From positions 1-64,000 of the forward strand of contig NZ_FNJI01000018.1 in NCBI RefSeq assembly GCF_900104445.1: a stretch of DNA of 64,000 bases, read 5' to 3'. The first letter of the stretch is position 1. Each line of letters begins with the position of its first letter. The notes beneath the pieces were generated by a model that searched no databases, had not been told where the DNA came from, and saw only the letters and a list, made by a program, of their open reading frames with translations. Made by a program: the position numbers and the translations under genes. This document shows positions 55,227-64,000 of the stretch, piece by piece. The stretch is from Desulforhopalus singaporensis. Lineage in GTDB: Bacteria; Desulfobacterota; Desulfobulbia; Desulfobulbales; Desulfocapsaceae.

Positions 55227-56867
55227 CTAGAATGAATATTTAATACTGGCTGAAACAACATCGCGGTCATTGATTTTATTAAGCTCGTCCGCTCCGAAAA
55301 AATTGGTATAGGAGATATCCAGGCCCCAGGTTTTCAGGTAATCAAACCCAAGCCCGAACGAAACAGCCTTGCGCTCTTCAAGAAAACCGGCACCACCCGG
55401 TGAAATTCCCTGAACGTCGTGTCTCCACGCAACCCTTGGGGAAATGTCTATTGCGCCGATTGCGTTACTGTATGTCAATCCTGCAGAAACCCTGTACCCC
55501 ATGGAAGTGGCGTCGGCGTCGTTCCCCGGGCAATCGAGGGCAAGTTCTTCAGTTTTCGGCATATCCAGCACATGCATGACTCCAGCTTCCCCGATGATGT
55601 ATCCTTTGGTCGCCCCCATTACCGGGCCAAGTATTTTCGTCAAAGTTGCTTGTACCTGGGCGACGTCACGCTCTATATAACCGTGGATGATTTCACCTGG
55701 ACCATAGGTTCCACTGATTTGCCCCGGGAAGCCCAGTGCTGCGATAATCAAAGGTTCATCAGCAATCTGCAGCGGCATATCGGGACGATAGGAGATCTCG
55801 CCCTGGAGGGCCAGGCCGGCAACCTCAGTGTTTGCGCTGATGCCAAACAGCTGCAGGTCTTCCACGTATTCAGTCAGGTAAAACGCCGAAGCCGGCAAAC
55901 CGACAGTGGTTGCTCTTAATGCGCTTATTGTTGGAATCCGGCTATGGTAATTGAGATAGTAAAATCCGAACTCAGTATCGTTGAGGGCAGGAGCATAAAC
56001 ACGCAGCGCTGCTCCATACTGTCCGCTGTCGCTGGCTTCCCTTGTGGGGGCCCGGTAGATTGTGTAGGGAAATGTCCCTTCAGGGGCCAAACCGTCACCA
56101 AGCGTTACGTAGGTGCCTCCATCGCCGGCATAGTCGTTGGTGCTCCAGTAGCTGCCTGTCGGATCGATATCGGTCTGCTGCCAGTGATAGAGATAGAGGC
56201 CTTCTAAACTGATGTTCTCGGTCAAACCGAGAGAAGTCCAGACCATGCCTTCGGGAAGCAGTGCCTCTTTCAGCTCTGATCCGGGAAGTCTGAAAGCGGC
56301 TACATCGATGGGATTGATGGCGTTGATGCTGTTGCCGATAAAAGTACTTTCTCCCCAGCTGACCACCTGATCACCGACCCGGACCTGGATCGGCATGTTG
56401 CCTATTGAAAAATCACCCCAGGCGAAGGCATCGAGCAGCGAGATGTCACTGCCGACGAGGTCTTTTGCTTCCGAACTCAGCGGGGCCTTTTCCCGGCTGC
56501 CATTTTCATTTTCAAAATCGTAAAATGCTTTTCCCCTGGCAAATATGCCGAACCGATCATAAACACTGAGATCGAGTTCACTGGTGATCTTGGCGGCATT
56601 ACTCACCAGGCCGGTATCGTAGTTCAGATCTCCGTCGTCCGAGTTTACGTCCTTTCTGTTTCCCCCGTTGGCGATACCCACCAAATCTTTGTCACGCTCC
56701 TGTACACGCCAGGTTGTACCGTATGTAAGCGTCGTATCCAGGCGCGCACTGATATCGCCGCTGCTCAATTGCAAACCACTGGCAGGTGCCGGTAAAAGAG
56801 TTGGGATTGCAGCTGTAAGCGCAATCGTACAAGCCATCATCCTGCAACGTTCAAGTTGAAGTCTCAT
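55227..56867 (-). CDS. DUF1302 outer-membrane beta-barrel protein
   Basis: A 546-residue exported protein with a signal segment to about residue 30 (ending PAPASG), and DUF1302 sequence: SGDISARLDTTLTYGTTWR, then GDQVVSWGESTFIGNSINAI. It ends in an outer-membrane type C-terminal Phe (DVVSASIKYSF). The family is predicted to be a barrel porin-like protein for hydrophobic substrates. The ATG at 56867 has AGGAG ahead. First gene of the operon. Confidence 0.9.
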   Translation of the reverse strand: MRLQLERCRMMACTIALTAAIPTLLPAPASGLQLSSGDISARLDTTLTYGTTWRVQERDKDLVGIANGGNRKDVNSDDGDLNYDTGLVSNAAKITSELDLSVYDRFGIFARGKAFYDFENENGSREKAPLSSEAKDLVGSDISLLDAFAWGDFSIGNMPIQVRVGDQVVSWGESTFIGNSINAINPIDVAAFRLPGSELKEALLPEGMVWTSLGLTENISLEGLYLYHWQQTDIDPTGSYWSTNDYAGDGGTYVTLGDGLAPEGTFPYTIYRAPTREASDSGQYGAALRVYAPALNDTEFGFYYLNYHSRIPTISALRATTVGLPASAFYLTEYVEDLQLFGISANTEVAGLALQGEISYRPDMPLQIADEPLIIAALGFPGQISGTYGPGEIIHGYIERDVAQVQATLTKILGPVMGATKGYIIGEAGVMHVLDMPKTEELALDCPGNDADATSMGYRVSAGLTYSNAIGAIDISPRVAWRHDVQGISPGGAGFLEERKAVSFGLGFDYLKTWGLDISYTNFFGADELNKINDRDVVSASIKYSF

Positions 56868-57091
56868 CTGAATAACTCCTTTCTTTAAAGGTGTTTTCAA
56901 GTGTTTCAATACTCCGAAAAGATCAAGTATTTATTGTTTAAATGATAACTAATATAAAAGATAAAAATAAACTGACTGCTAACTTATTAATACGATGTAA
57001 CCTGCCATTGCCTCCCTCCCTTGTAAAGTTGTATGTGTCCTGCCTCGTGGTTATTATGAACGAATTGTCGGGTTGGCCCAGAGGGACGAAA
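56868..57091. promoter_or_regulatory. Region between DUF1302 and TetR genes with a possible shared operator
   Basis: The AT-rich gap carries CTAACTTATTA (56979-56989). A one-mismatch copy, CTAATTTATTA, lies at 57736-57746, upstream of the TetR gene. These may be half-sites bound by TetR at both its targets. No -24/-12 site is present here. Confidence 0.3.
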
Positions 57092-57697
57092 TCATTTTAT
57101 GTCAATCACCCCAAGTGCTTCCATGGCCTGTTTTTTCATGATCCGTGAAAGTTGATCCAGCTTTTGAACATCTCCCAACGTGTATCGAACATATCCAAAA
57201 CCTTCGATAATTGTAAAAGCAGTAATCGCTGCCAGATCCTTGTCCTCGACCTTGATGAGACCGGCTTTTTCGTAGAGCTCCATTTCTGATATGGCAAACT
57301 CGATAAATTTCTGATTCAGTTTCTGTATCCGTTTCCAGACCTTTTCGTTTCTCAGTCCCATTGCGTAACACGACCAATAGACCTTTCCTCGCGTCGGCGA
57401 TTTTCCATTTGGTTCAAAGAAAATATCAATTAAGGTCTTTAATCGTTGAGCAGGAGTCATCTGCCCATTCAACAGCTTGTGGTAGGACTCAATACTTGTT
57501 TCAAGCAGGTAGTCCACAAGCGCAAGAATCAGCTCATCCTTGTTCTTGAAGTAGTGAATCAGCAGTCCGGAGTTAACACCCATGCGACTGGCAATCTTGG
57601 TGATGGTCGTACCGACGAAACCTTCTTCTTCGACCACCTTGTAGGTATGTCTGAGTATTTCCGGTTTGCGGATATGTGATTTGCTTTTACGACCCAT
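57092..57697 (-). CDS. TetR-family transcriptional regulator
   Basis: A 201-residue regulator: N-terminal helix-turn-helix at about 10-55 (GTTITKIASRMGVNSGLLIHY) and a helical ligand domain. It is transcribed in the same direction as, and just upstream of, the eight-gene operon, and probably represses it. The ligand would be a hydrophobic molecule handled by that operon (inference). Confidence 0.9.
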   Translation of the reverse strand: MGRKSKSHIRKPEILRHTYKVVEEEGFVGTTITKIASRMGVNSGLLIHYFKNKDELILALVDYLLETSIESYHKLLNGQMTPAQRLKTLIDIFFEPNGKSPTRGKVYWSCYAMGLRNEKVWKRIQKLNQKFIEFAISEMELYEKAGLIKVEDKDLAAITAFTIIEGFGYVRYTLGDVQKLDQLSRIMKKQAMEALGVIDIK

Positions 57698-58245
57698 GCA
57701 GGTGCCCCTTTGCCATTTCTTTAATTAAATGCTTACTAATTTATTATTCTGATAATGGTATATAAAAAAAAAAATGTCAAGTGAGTTTTTTAATGTGTCG
57801 TATCATAGGGGGGGAGGCAGGTTATCGTCTTGCCGATCATACGTGGCAAGCAGATGATTCAGCGTGTAAAAATGTTGTCCAGCAGGATAGCAGGCATCAC
57901 ACCTTCTTGGTGGACCGGATTCGCCACCCCGATGAAAATGCGGAGTACCCCGGCGGGCGTACCGAAGAACCATCGCCAGAACTTGCCATGGGCGTTGATA
58001 AAAAGGAAGGCTGGCACCGAGTTAAGAGAAGATCCTGCACGACATTGAAGACAGAGCAGTTTCTGGCCATGGGTATTGATTTTTGTGGGACTTTGCAGGT
58101 AATGACCTGAAATTGCAGTTGTTTCTCATTAAAGATGTTGAGTTTCGAATGTCTCTACTATTATAATGGAAGCCATAAGGAAGATCAAAATTTAACCTGT
58201 ATCCGGCCAATTATCCCCACCTGCATCCGTAACGGAGGTCTTGGA
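57698..58245. other. Intergenic region upstream of the HerA-like ATPase gene
   Basis: About 550 bases. Besides the possible TetR half-site at 57736-57746, no gene is supported: the reading frame 57781-58110 has no ribosome site or known motif. A ribosome site GGAGG occurs at 58232-58236, serving the ATG at 58246. Confidence 0.4.
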
Positions 58246-60630
58246 ATGACACAACAAGGGTATGAAAAACTCGGCCTCTTTTATCTTGGTCGGGAAGTCA
58301 GCATGGACAGCGGTGCCGAGTCTGCCCTGCCACTTCTTTATAAATCCTCCCACCTGACCACCCATGCGGCTATCATCGGCATGACCGGCAGCGGCAAGAC
58401 CGGGCTGGGGATCGCGCTTATTGAAGAGGCGGCAATCGACAATATCCCGTCCGTCATTATCGATCCCAAGGGAGATATGGGTAATCTCCTCCTCGCCTTT
58501 CCGGAGCTGCAGGCGAAAGATTTCGCCCCTTGGGTCGATCCGGGGGAGGCCGAGCGCAGGAAATGCAGCGTTGAGGAGTACAGCAAAAGCGTTGCCGACA
58601 CCTGGCGAAACGGGTTAGAGAGCTGGGGACAGGATGGCGAACGGATCAGGAGGTACTGCGGTCGGACGGAGCGCACCATTTATACGCCAGGTGCGACTGC
58701 CGGTATGCCGGTTGCGGTGTTTGCAGGACTTGAGGCGCCGACGAAAGAGGTGGCCACCGACCCGGATACACTCAACAGTCTAATCGCCTCCACGGTCACT
58801 TCGGTCCTGGCCCTGGTCGGGGTGAGTGGTGATCCACTGAAAAGCAGAGAAAATATCCTGCTCAGCTCAATTCTCCTCTATTACTGGCAAAGGGGGGAGA
58901 ACCTGACCCTGGAAACTCTCATTGGTGCCGTGGTGAGTCCACCGTTTAACAGGATCGGGGTGTTCGCTCTGGACACGTTTTTTCCCCAGGCGGAAAGGAT
59001 GGAGCTTGCGCTGTTAATCAACAATATCATGGCCAGTCCCGGTTTTGTTGCCTGGACACAAGGTGAGCCGCTGGATATTCAGCGCATGCTCTATACCGAG
59101 GAGGGCAGACCGAGAACCTCTATTTTTTCCATATCTCATCTCAGCGAGCCGGAGCGCATGTTTTTTGTGACCATGCTGCTCAACAGGTTTGTGGACTGGA
59201 TGCGCCGACAGCAGGGGAGTTCGTCCCTGAGGGCACTTCTTTATATGGATGAGATATACGGTTATTTCCCGCCGACGGCGAATCCACCGTCCAAGAAGCC
59301 GATGATGCTTTTACTCAAGCAGGCGAGAGCCTACGGTGTTGGCGTGGTCTTGGCCACCCAGAACCCTGCGGATCTCGATTACAAGGGACTCTCAAATATA
59401 GGATCCTGGTTTGTCGGGCGATTGCAAACAGAACGGGACCGGCAGAAGGTGACGGACGGGTTGCCGATGGATGAAGGAAGCGCAAGCCGCAGGCGCGTCC
59501 GGGAACTGCTCGCCGACATGAAGGCTCGAACTTTTATCCTGAACTCGGCAAAGATGGACGAGCCGCTTCTCTTTACCACCCGTTGGGTCATGTCCTACCT
59601 GAAAGGACCGATCTCCGTCAGCGATATCAGCAGACTGATGGCTGATCGGAGCGTGATGCAACCGGCACAACAACAGGCGCCTACGTCCATTGACCTGAGA
59701 GGCAGAGGAGCTGTGTCGAACATCAGGCCCATGGTGGGAGCTGGTCTCAACCAAAAATTCCTGTATCACCCGAACCTGACCGATGAACCTGTTTTCAGCC
59801 CGTGGCTGGTCGCCTCCTGTCGGGTTAGATTTTATAACAGCAGCCGTAACATCGATGAGGTACGGGATATCTGTTTGCGTCTGCCGGTGGATTCTAAGAG
59901 CCACTCGGTAGCCTGGGAGGAGAGTGAACCTTTTTCATATGATGATTTCGACCTGCAGGCGCACCCGGCCATGCAGAGTCGATTTGCTCCACTCCCGGCA
60001 GGTTGGGAAAATATCGTGCACACTCGGAGTTGGGAAAAGACGTTTGCCGACTTTCACTACCAGAACCAACGGCTGGAGCTCTACCGGGTGAAATCGCTGA
60101 AGCTTGAGTCCGATCCAGGTGAGTCCCAGGGGGATTTCAAGGTTCGGGTTGCCGATCTCTTGCGTTGCAGACGAGATGAGGCTGTCAGCCAGTTGGAGTC
60201 ACGTTATGCGGTGAAAGAACGTAGGCTCAGACAACGTCTGGAGGATGCGAGGCTCAGGTTGATCAAGGAAAAGGGGGACGTTACATCCAGGACGACCGAC
60301 ACGATTATCTCCTTTGGCGCGGCCGTAGTGGGGGCGCTGTTTGGCAGGAAGAAGCTGTCTGCAACGACGATTTCCAAAGCTGGAACGGGGCTGCGTAATG
60401 TTGGTCGGGTGGCCAAGGAGAAAAATGATGTGGAGCGGGCTGAGGAGAAAGTGGCGGCCCTTGAGTTGGAGCTTGAGGAGCTCGGACTTGAGCTTGAGAG
60501 CAAAATTGACACCTTCACCACTGACCTGTCAATCGAGTCGGTTGAGATCGAACCCTTTTATATTACTCCGAGAAGACAGGATATTTTTAACCTGAAGATG
60601 TTCCTGTTGTGGGAACAGCGATATATGTAG
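58246..60630 (+). CDS. HerA/FtsK-like ATPase (DUF87 type) with a coiled-coil tail
   Basis: A 794-residue AAA-like ATPase. Walker A is GMTGSGKT (45-52), the Walker B region is LLYMDEIYGYFPP near 331-345, and an arginine/sensor segment QARAYGVGVVLATQNPADLD follows. The last 170 residues are rich in heptad-like Glu/Leu/Lys (EEKVAALELELEELGLELES), broken by a glycine-rich hydrophobic stretch (IISFGAAVVGALFGRKKL). The ATG at 58246 has GGAGG ahead. The family includes DNA pumps and helicases; the role here is unknown. It converges with the TPM/LemA genes. Confidence 0.87.
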   Translation: MTQQGYEKLGLFYLGREVSMDSGAESALPLLYKSSHLTTHAAIIGMTGSGKTGLGIALIEEAAIDNIPSVIIDPKGDMGNLLLAFPELQAKDFAPWVDPGEAERRKCSVEEYSKSVADTWRNGLESWGQDGERIRRYCGRTERTIYTPGATAGMPVAVFAGLEAPTKEVATDPDTLNSLIASTVTSVLALVGVSGDPLKSRENILLSSILLYYWQRGENLTLETLIGAVVSPPFNRIGVFALDTFFPQAERMELALLINNIMASPGFVAWTQGEPLDIQRMLYTEEGRPRTSIFSISHLSEPERMFFVTMLLNRFVDWMRRQQGSSSLRALLYMDEIYGYFPPTANPPSKKPMMLLLKQARAYGVGVVLATQNPADLDYKGLSNIGSWFVGRLQTERDRQKVTDGLPMDEGSASRRRVRELLADMKARTFILNSAKMDEPLLFTTRWVMSYLKGPISVSDISRLMADRSVMQPAQQQAPTSIDLRGRGAVSNIRPMVGAGLNQKFLYHPNLTDEPVFSPWLVASCRVRFYNSSRNIDEVRDICLRLPVDSKSHSVAWEESEPFSYDDFDLQAHPAMQSRFAPLPAGWENIVHTRSWEKTFADFHYQNQRLELYRVKSLKLESDPGESQGDFKVRVADLLRCRRDEAVSQLESRYAVKERRLRQRLEDARLRLIKEKGDVTSRTTDTIISFGAAVVGALFGRKKLSATTISKAGTGLRNVGRVAKEKNDVERAEEKVAALELELEELGLELESKIDTFTTDLSIESVEIEPFYITPRRQDIFNLKMFLLWEQRYM

Positions 60631-60747
60631 ATACGGTTCAGGGCGATAAAGGCTGCAAGGCTGCGGTCAAAAGACGGCGGTATCCTGGAGCAGGGACGTA
60701 CTCGAAAAATAGCACGGGAGGTTTGTAGTTGAAATCTGTCATGCACC

Positions 60748-61398
60748 CTAGCCGATGATAATGTTGCGCAGCTCGTCGGTGTCATCTTCCTTTATGGGAA
60801 AATGGTCCTGCAACACGTTGCCCACCTGGGTGATGGCCTGGCAGAGGGCCTCACCCTGTTTGCCGGTTTTGATTCCCCTGGTGAGTTCGGCGACGATGTC
60901 CTGCCAGAGGTCTGGCTCTATTTTCTCATTTATCCCCCGGTCCGCAAGAATCCACACCTTGCGTTCCAGGACAGAGACAAAAACAAGAATGCCGTTCTCA
61001 TCCCGCGTTCGATACAGTCCTTCGCCGTAAAATGCGGTTATGGCGGCTTCCTCCACCTCCTCCTGTACCTGGCTGCCCGGCAGAAACATCCGGGTAAGGG
61101 TGACGTTTTTTGACACCAGGTAGCGAAAGGGGAAGAAGAGTATGGCTGAAAACGCGAGGAACAGCCACATGTTCTGTGAGCCCAGCCAAAGGGTGGAACC
61201 GAGCAGGGATGTGAGCAGCAACGCCAGCGGGATGGTGAGAAACAGCCCCCCTGCAACCGAGGCGGTGGGATAGTTATGGCTGGCGGTTACGACCATCGGC
61301 ACGATCTCCCCCGATGTCACCTGTTCCATACGCTGGACGGTCTCCGTGATTTTTTCCCGCTCGTGCTGCGAGAGAAACTGCTCTGCCAATTTTTTCAT
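60748..61398 (-). CDS. TPM-domain (YgcG-like) membrane protein
   Basis: A 216-residue protein with two hydrophobic segments (about 55-105) and a TPM domain after them: EEAAITAFYGEGLYRTRDEN, then ILVFVSVLERKVWILADRGI. The TPM fold is found with LemA across bacteria; the biochemical role is unclear. It lies 27 bp past a second TPM gene. Confidence 0.85.
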   Translation of the reverse strand: MKKLAEQFLSQHEREKITETVQRMEQVTSGEIVPMVVTASHNYPTASVAGGLFLTIPLALLLTSLLGSTLWLGSQNMWLFLAFSAILFFPFRYLVSKNVTLTRMFLPGSQVQEEVEEAAITAFYGEGLYRTRDENGILVFVSVLERKVWILADRGINEKIEPDLWQDIVAELTRGIKTGKQGEALCQAITQVGNVLQDHFPIKEDDTDELRNIIIG

Positions 61399-61425
61399 TT
61401 TACTCTATCGCAAAAGTTTTAGTGA

Positions 61426-62304
61426 TTACCAGCCTCCTGAGGCGCCGCCGCCGCCAAATCCGCCGCCACCCCCTCCGAAGCCACCGCCGAAGCCACCGCC
61501 CATCCCTCCCCCGGAGGGTCCGCGATATATATAGTCCCCATGACTTCTTCTGGTCGTGCGCCTGGCCTTGGCAAAACTTGAGGTGACGATCGCACCAACT
61601 AAGCCGACGGGCACCAGGAGCATAAGGATAAACCACTGAGGGCCGAGGATCAGGTAGCCGAGAATCGGGGCGATTGCACCACCGAGCAGGGCGGCCAGGA
61701 TCTTGTTCCTGCCAAAGACCTTGCCGATGAAAAAGAGACCCGCAGCCAGCGTCACCGCAAAACCAGCGGGGTCTTGGTTATTTTCACCGCCGGTTGCCAA
61801 ACTCGACGAGTCGAATTCACCTCGCACGCTTGCCATCATTGCCCGGACTCCGGCCTGAATACCGGCATCGAAGTTTGCCTGCTTGAAGTGGGGCACAATA
61901 ATGTTTCTGATTATCCTGCCGGCTCTCAGATCAGTCAAGCGACCTTCCAGACCGTACCCCACCTCTATGCGAAGCTTGCGCTCATTTCTGGCCACCAGCA
62001 GTATTGCGCCGTTGTCCAGACCGGAGTGGCCAATCTTCCACTGTTCTGCCACCCGCAGGGAATAATCTTCGATGGGCACCCCTTCGAGAGAGGTGACGGT
62101 TAAGACGACGATCTGGGTGGACTGCTCTTCTTCAAACAGTTTCAACTCCCCCTCAAGCCGGGCTGCTTGAGCTTTGGAGAGCAGTCCGGCATAGTCATTA
62201 ACCCGAGCGGTTAATTGCGGTATCGCAAATCCGCGCGCAAGCCCAGGCAACTGCAACAGGGTGAGGAGCAGTACCATGCAGGCTGATCGTAAAGGTGTAC
62301 CCAT
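61426..62304 (-). CDS. TPM-domain (YgcG-like) protein with a signal peptide and Gly-rich tail
   Basis: A 292-residue protein: signal segment to about 25, TPM domain 30-155 (ARVNDYAGLLSKAQAARLE, then SLRVAEQWKIGHSGLDNGAI), two membrane segments at about 185-235, and a Gly-rich C-terminus (GGGFGGGFGGGGGGFGGGG). This is the common YgcG architecture. GAGGAG precedes the ATG. It is between LemA and a second TPM gene. Confidence 0.9.
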   Translation of the reverse strand: MGTPLRSACMVLLLTLLQLPGLARGFAIPQLTARVNDYAGLLSKAQAARLEGELKLFEEEQSTQIVVLTVTSLEGVPIEDYSLRVAEQWKIGHSGLDNGAILLVARNERKLRIEVGYGLEGRLTDLRAGRIIRNIIVPHFKQANFDAGIQAGVRAMMASVRGEFDSSSLATGGENNQDPAGFAVTLAAGLFFIGKVFGRNKILAALLGGAIAPILGYLILGPQWFILMLLVPVGLVGAIVTSSFAKARRTTRRSHGDYIYRGPSGGGMGGGFGGGFGGGGGGFGGGGASGGW

Positions 62305-62318
62305 TGGCTCCTCACCCT

Positions 62319-62909
62319 CTACTGGAAGCTGACCTGCGGAACCGTTTTAGCAGCTCCGTCTGCCTTAAAGTACTCTTTTCGCTCAAGGTTCAGAAGGAAG
62401 TTGTTGGTAAGGTTCTGGGGAAACTTCCTGATAGAGCCGTTGAAGATCCGCACCGTCTCGTTGTATCTCTGTCGTGCCACGTTAATCCTGTTTTCAGTCC
62501 CTTCTAACTGGTTCTGGAGATCGAGGAAGTTCTCGTTGGCCTTCAGGTCGGGATAACGTTCCACCACCACCATGAGCCTGGAAAGAGCCGAACCAAGACC
62601 CGATTGTGCGGCCTGAAACTGACCCATCTTTGCGGCGTCGGCCAGGTCCTGCGGGCTGAGCTGGATTGAGGTTGCCTTGGAGCGAGCGTTTATCACCGCC
62701 TCCAGAGTCTCTTTTTCATGGCTGGCATAGCCTTTTACGGTTGCCACCAGGTTGGGGATCAGATCTCCCCGACGCTGGAGTGCAGCTTCAACGTCGGCCC
62801 AGGATTTGAATACTGCTTCTTCTTTCATCTGCAGCGAATTATAGCCGCAGCCTGAGATGAGCGATATGGAGATGAAAAATAATGCAAACAGCCTCAGTGT
62901 ACGTAGCAT
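62319..62909 (-). CDS. lemA: LemA-family protein
   Basis: A 196-residue LemA-type protein: N-terminal membrane segment with a lipobox-like CGYN (SLISGCGYN), then three long helices including [20 protein letters not shown] and [25 protein letters not shown] precedes the ATG at 62909. It is the first gene of the lemA-TPM-TPM operon. Confidence 0.93.
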   Translation of the reverse strand: MLRTLRLFALFFISISLISGCGYNSLQMKEEAVFKSWADVEAALQRRGDLIPNLVATVKGYASHEKETLEAVINARSKATSIQLSPQDLADAAKMGQFQAAQSGLGSALSRLMVVVERYPDLKANENFLDLQNQLEGTENRINVARQRYNETVRIFNGSIRKFPQNLTNNFLLNLERKEYFKADGAAKTVPQVSFQ

Positions 62910-63445
62910 GATACCTCCGACAGGTTCTCGATAATTAGCAAAAAGAAGAAAAATATCTTTTAATCACAATAATATACCTTAACTCGATCGCTGTCCAGAA
63001 AAACTGGAATTTTTCCTTGACACCCCATATATCAGCAAGCCTGGAGGCAGGAGGTCGGCCATCGCCTTGAAAGCCCTCACTGAGTTGTTGCAGAAAAAGT
63101 GATAGAAACACCTGGTAGGTAAGAAAACTTTTGCAAGACGACAATGCAGTACCTGAGTTGATCCCTGGCCAATCAGACTTTGCATTTTCACATCCATCAG
63201 CTTCTTGCTATTGCCTTAAAACGATAGCGCTAGGCAATAGACAGAGAATTGAGATATATAATCCGACAGACCACCTCAATTGAAGCAGCAACAGAAAGTT
63301 TTAAAACAATATATCATGCTAAAAAACTAGACAGCCGTGAGCCATGACATTTTTCGATCTTCCTCCGGTGTATTCGGACCTTCAATGTCATATACACATA
63401 TCATGTGTTACAGGTTGTCCATCCCCCTGAGAACACAATAATAAC
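62910..63445. other. Intergenic region between lemA and the tRNA-Leu/secG transcript
   Basis: About 535 bases. No gene is convincing. The stretch 63001-63190 has two overlapping short minus-strand frames and one plus-strand frame but no recognised motif or ribosome site; it may be decayed sequence. The lemA promoter is probably in the AT-rich first 60 bases. Confidence 0.35.
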
Positions 63446-63478
63446 AAAAAAAACCCGCAATCCTCTCTGGATTGCGGG
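63446..63478 (-). terminator. Rho-independent terminator of the secG/tRNA-Leu transcript
   Basis: CCCGCAATCC and GGATTGCGGG form a perfect ten-base stem with loop AGAGA on the minus strand, followed by eight T residues (63453-63446). Confidence 0.9.
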
Positions 63479-63511
63479 CTTTGGAGGACCTCTATAAAAG
63501 TCCTTTGAAAA

Positions 63512-63596
63512 TGGTGCCGAAGGTCGGAGTCGAACCGACACGGGTCTCCCCACACGCCCCTCAAGCGTGCGCGTCTACCAATTCCACCACTTCGGC
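63512..63596 (-). tRNA. tRNA-Leu (anticodon GAG)
   Basis: The minus strand folds as a leucine tRNA of 85 bases with an encoded CCA. The acceptor GCCGAAG pairs with CTTCGGC, followed by A and CCA. The anticodon loop TTGAGGG between CACGC and GCGTG gives anticodon GAG. The extra arm is long, and the T loop GGTTCGACTCC is normal. It lies 9 bp downstream of secG. Confidence 0.95.
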
Positions 63597-63605
63597 ACAA
63601 AAACT

Positions 63606-63971
63606 TTATTCGCCAGTCGTACCCTCGCTGTTCTGTTCTTCTGCAGCACTGTCCGTCGCCTTTTCTTCGGCTGCCAACGGCACTACCTGTTCAACTGCTG
63701 CGGGTTCGCTGATTGACATTCCAGACATCACAGTTGATTTGCTTGCCTGAGATGAAATATACGCTAACGTAACAGAAGTCAACATAAAAATGACAGCTAC
63801 TGCGGTTGTTATTTTATTCAACAGCGGCAGCGGACCTTCTGTTCCGAAAAGTGATTGACTGGATCCCCCGAACGTTGCACCTATGTCAGCGCCCTTTCCG
63901 TGCTGGAGCAGAACTATGCCAACCAGAAACAGGCATACGACAACATGTACAATGATCAGTAGAGTATCCAT
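63606..63971 (-). CDS. secG: Preprotein translocase subunit SecG
   Basis: A 121-residue SecG with two membrane segments ([20 protein letters not shown] and [20 protein letters not shown]) and the conserved [15 protein letters not shown] linker. The tail (about 85-121) is acidic and low complexity. It is part of the SecYEG channel. It is followed at 9 bp by the tRNA-Leu gene on the same strand. Confidence 0.95.
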   Translation of the reverse strand: MDTLLIIVHVVVCLFLVGIVLLQHGKGADIGATFGGSSQSLFGTEGPLPLLNKITTAVAVIFMLTSVTLAYISSQASKSTVMSGMSISEPAAVEQVVPLAAEEKATDSAAEEQNSEGTTGE

Positions 63972-64000
63972 ACAATAACAACTTTTTTATGCAAAATTAA

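Noticed and set aside
61435-61535. Simple-sequence repeat or CRISPR-like array
   Set aside because: The repeated GGN codons encode the Gly-rich tail of the YgcG-like protein.
63001-63190. Insertion sequence remnant
   Set aside because: The short frames look odd, but no transposase motif, terminal repeats or target duplication could be seen.

Overview
The window looks like chromosomal DNA of an anaerobic, Gram-negative Desulfobacterota-type bacterium (possibly Desulfobulbaceae-like; this is inferred from gene content only). The evidence is: four-subunit 2-oxoacid:ferredoxin oxidoreductase genes beside an ADP-forming acyl-CoA synthetase, a six-gene ferredoxin-linked complex related to energy-converting hydrogenases, three sigma-54 activators, an outer-membrane-type DUF1302/DUF1329 cluster, and a secG/tRNA-Leu locus. 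Gene density is high and no intact insertion sequence, prophage or CRISPR array was seen.

Layout. 1-5.8 kb: a proline-racemase-family gene (cut by the left edge) and a family-5 ABC solute-binding protein on the minus strand, divergent from a TIM-barrel sugar isomerase-like gene and a PAS-type sigma-54 activator; the divergent region has two -24/-12 promoters facing outward. 5.9-10.4 kb: a complete branched-chain amino acid ABC transporter (livKHMGF). 10.8-11.4 kb: a LysE-type exporter. 11.5-18.8 kb: a hydrogenase-4/complex I-like operon whose large subunit has lost the Ni-binding cysteines although its ion-pumping subunits are intact; a two-component sigma-54 system (19.2-22.0 kb) lies just upstream and the operon has a candidate sigma-54 promoter. 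22.1-30.5 kb: an IclR regulator divergent from an amino acid dehydrogenase, an MFS carrier, KorDABC and an ADP-forming acyl-CoA synthetase, a complete route from amino acid to acid plus ATP and reduced ferredoxin. 31.3-38.3 kb: a GntR regulator, a decayed O-antigen ligase tail, a large secreted protease with PKD/Fn3-like modules, and a large NAD-glutamate dehydrogenase. 38.7-44.3 kb: a secreted amidohydrolase with a sigma-54 promoter, next to its likely two-component regulator. 44.9-57.7 kb: an eight-gene operon (DUF1302, DUF1329, YCF48-like, RND transporter, degenerate amidohydrolase, acyl-CoA ligase, GltS-like carrier, serine hydrolase) with a divergent TetR gene. 58.2-62.9 kb: a HerA-like ATPase convergent with two TPM-domain proteins and LemA. 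63.4-64 kb: terminator, tRNA-Leu(GAG), secG.

How they may work together (inference): the Liv transporter, the amino acid dehydrogenase, the ferredoxin oxidoreductase and the acyl-CoA synthetase form an amino-acid oxidation module that yields ATP and reduced ferredoxin. The neighbouring hydrogenase-like complex could reoxidise that ferredoxin while pumping ions without making H2. Control is mostly by sigma-54 activators, plus IclR, GntR and TetR repressor-type proteins.
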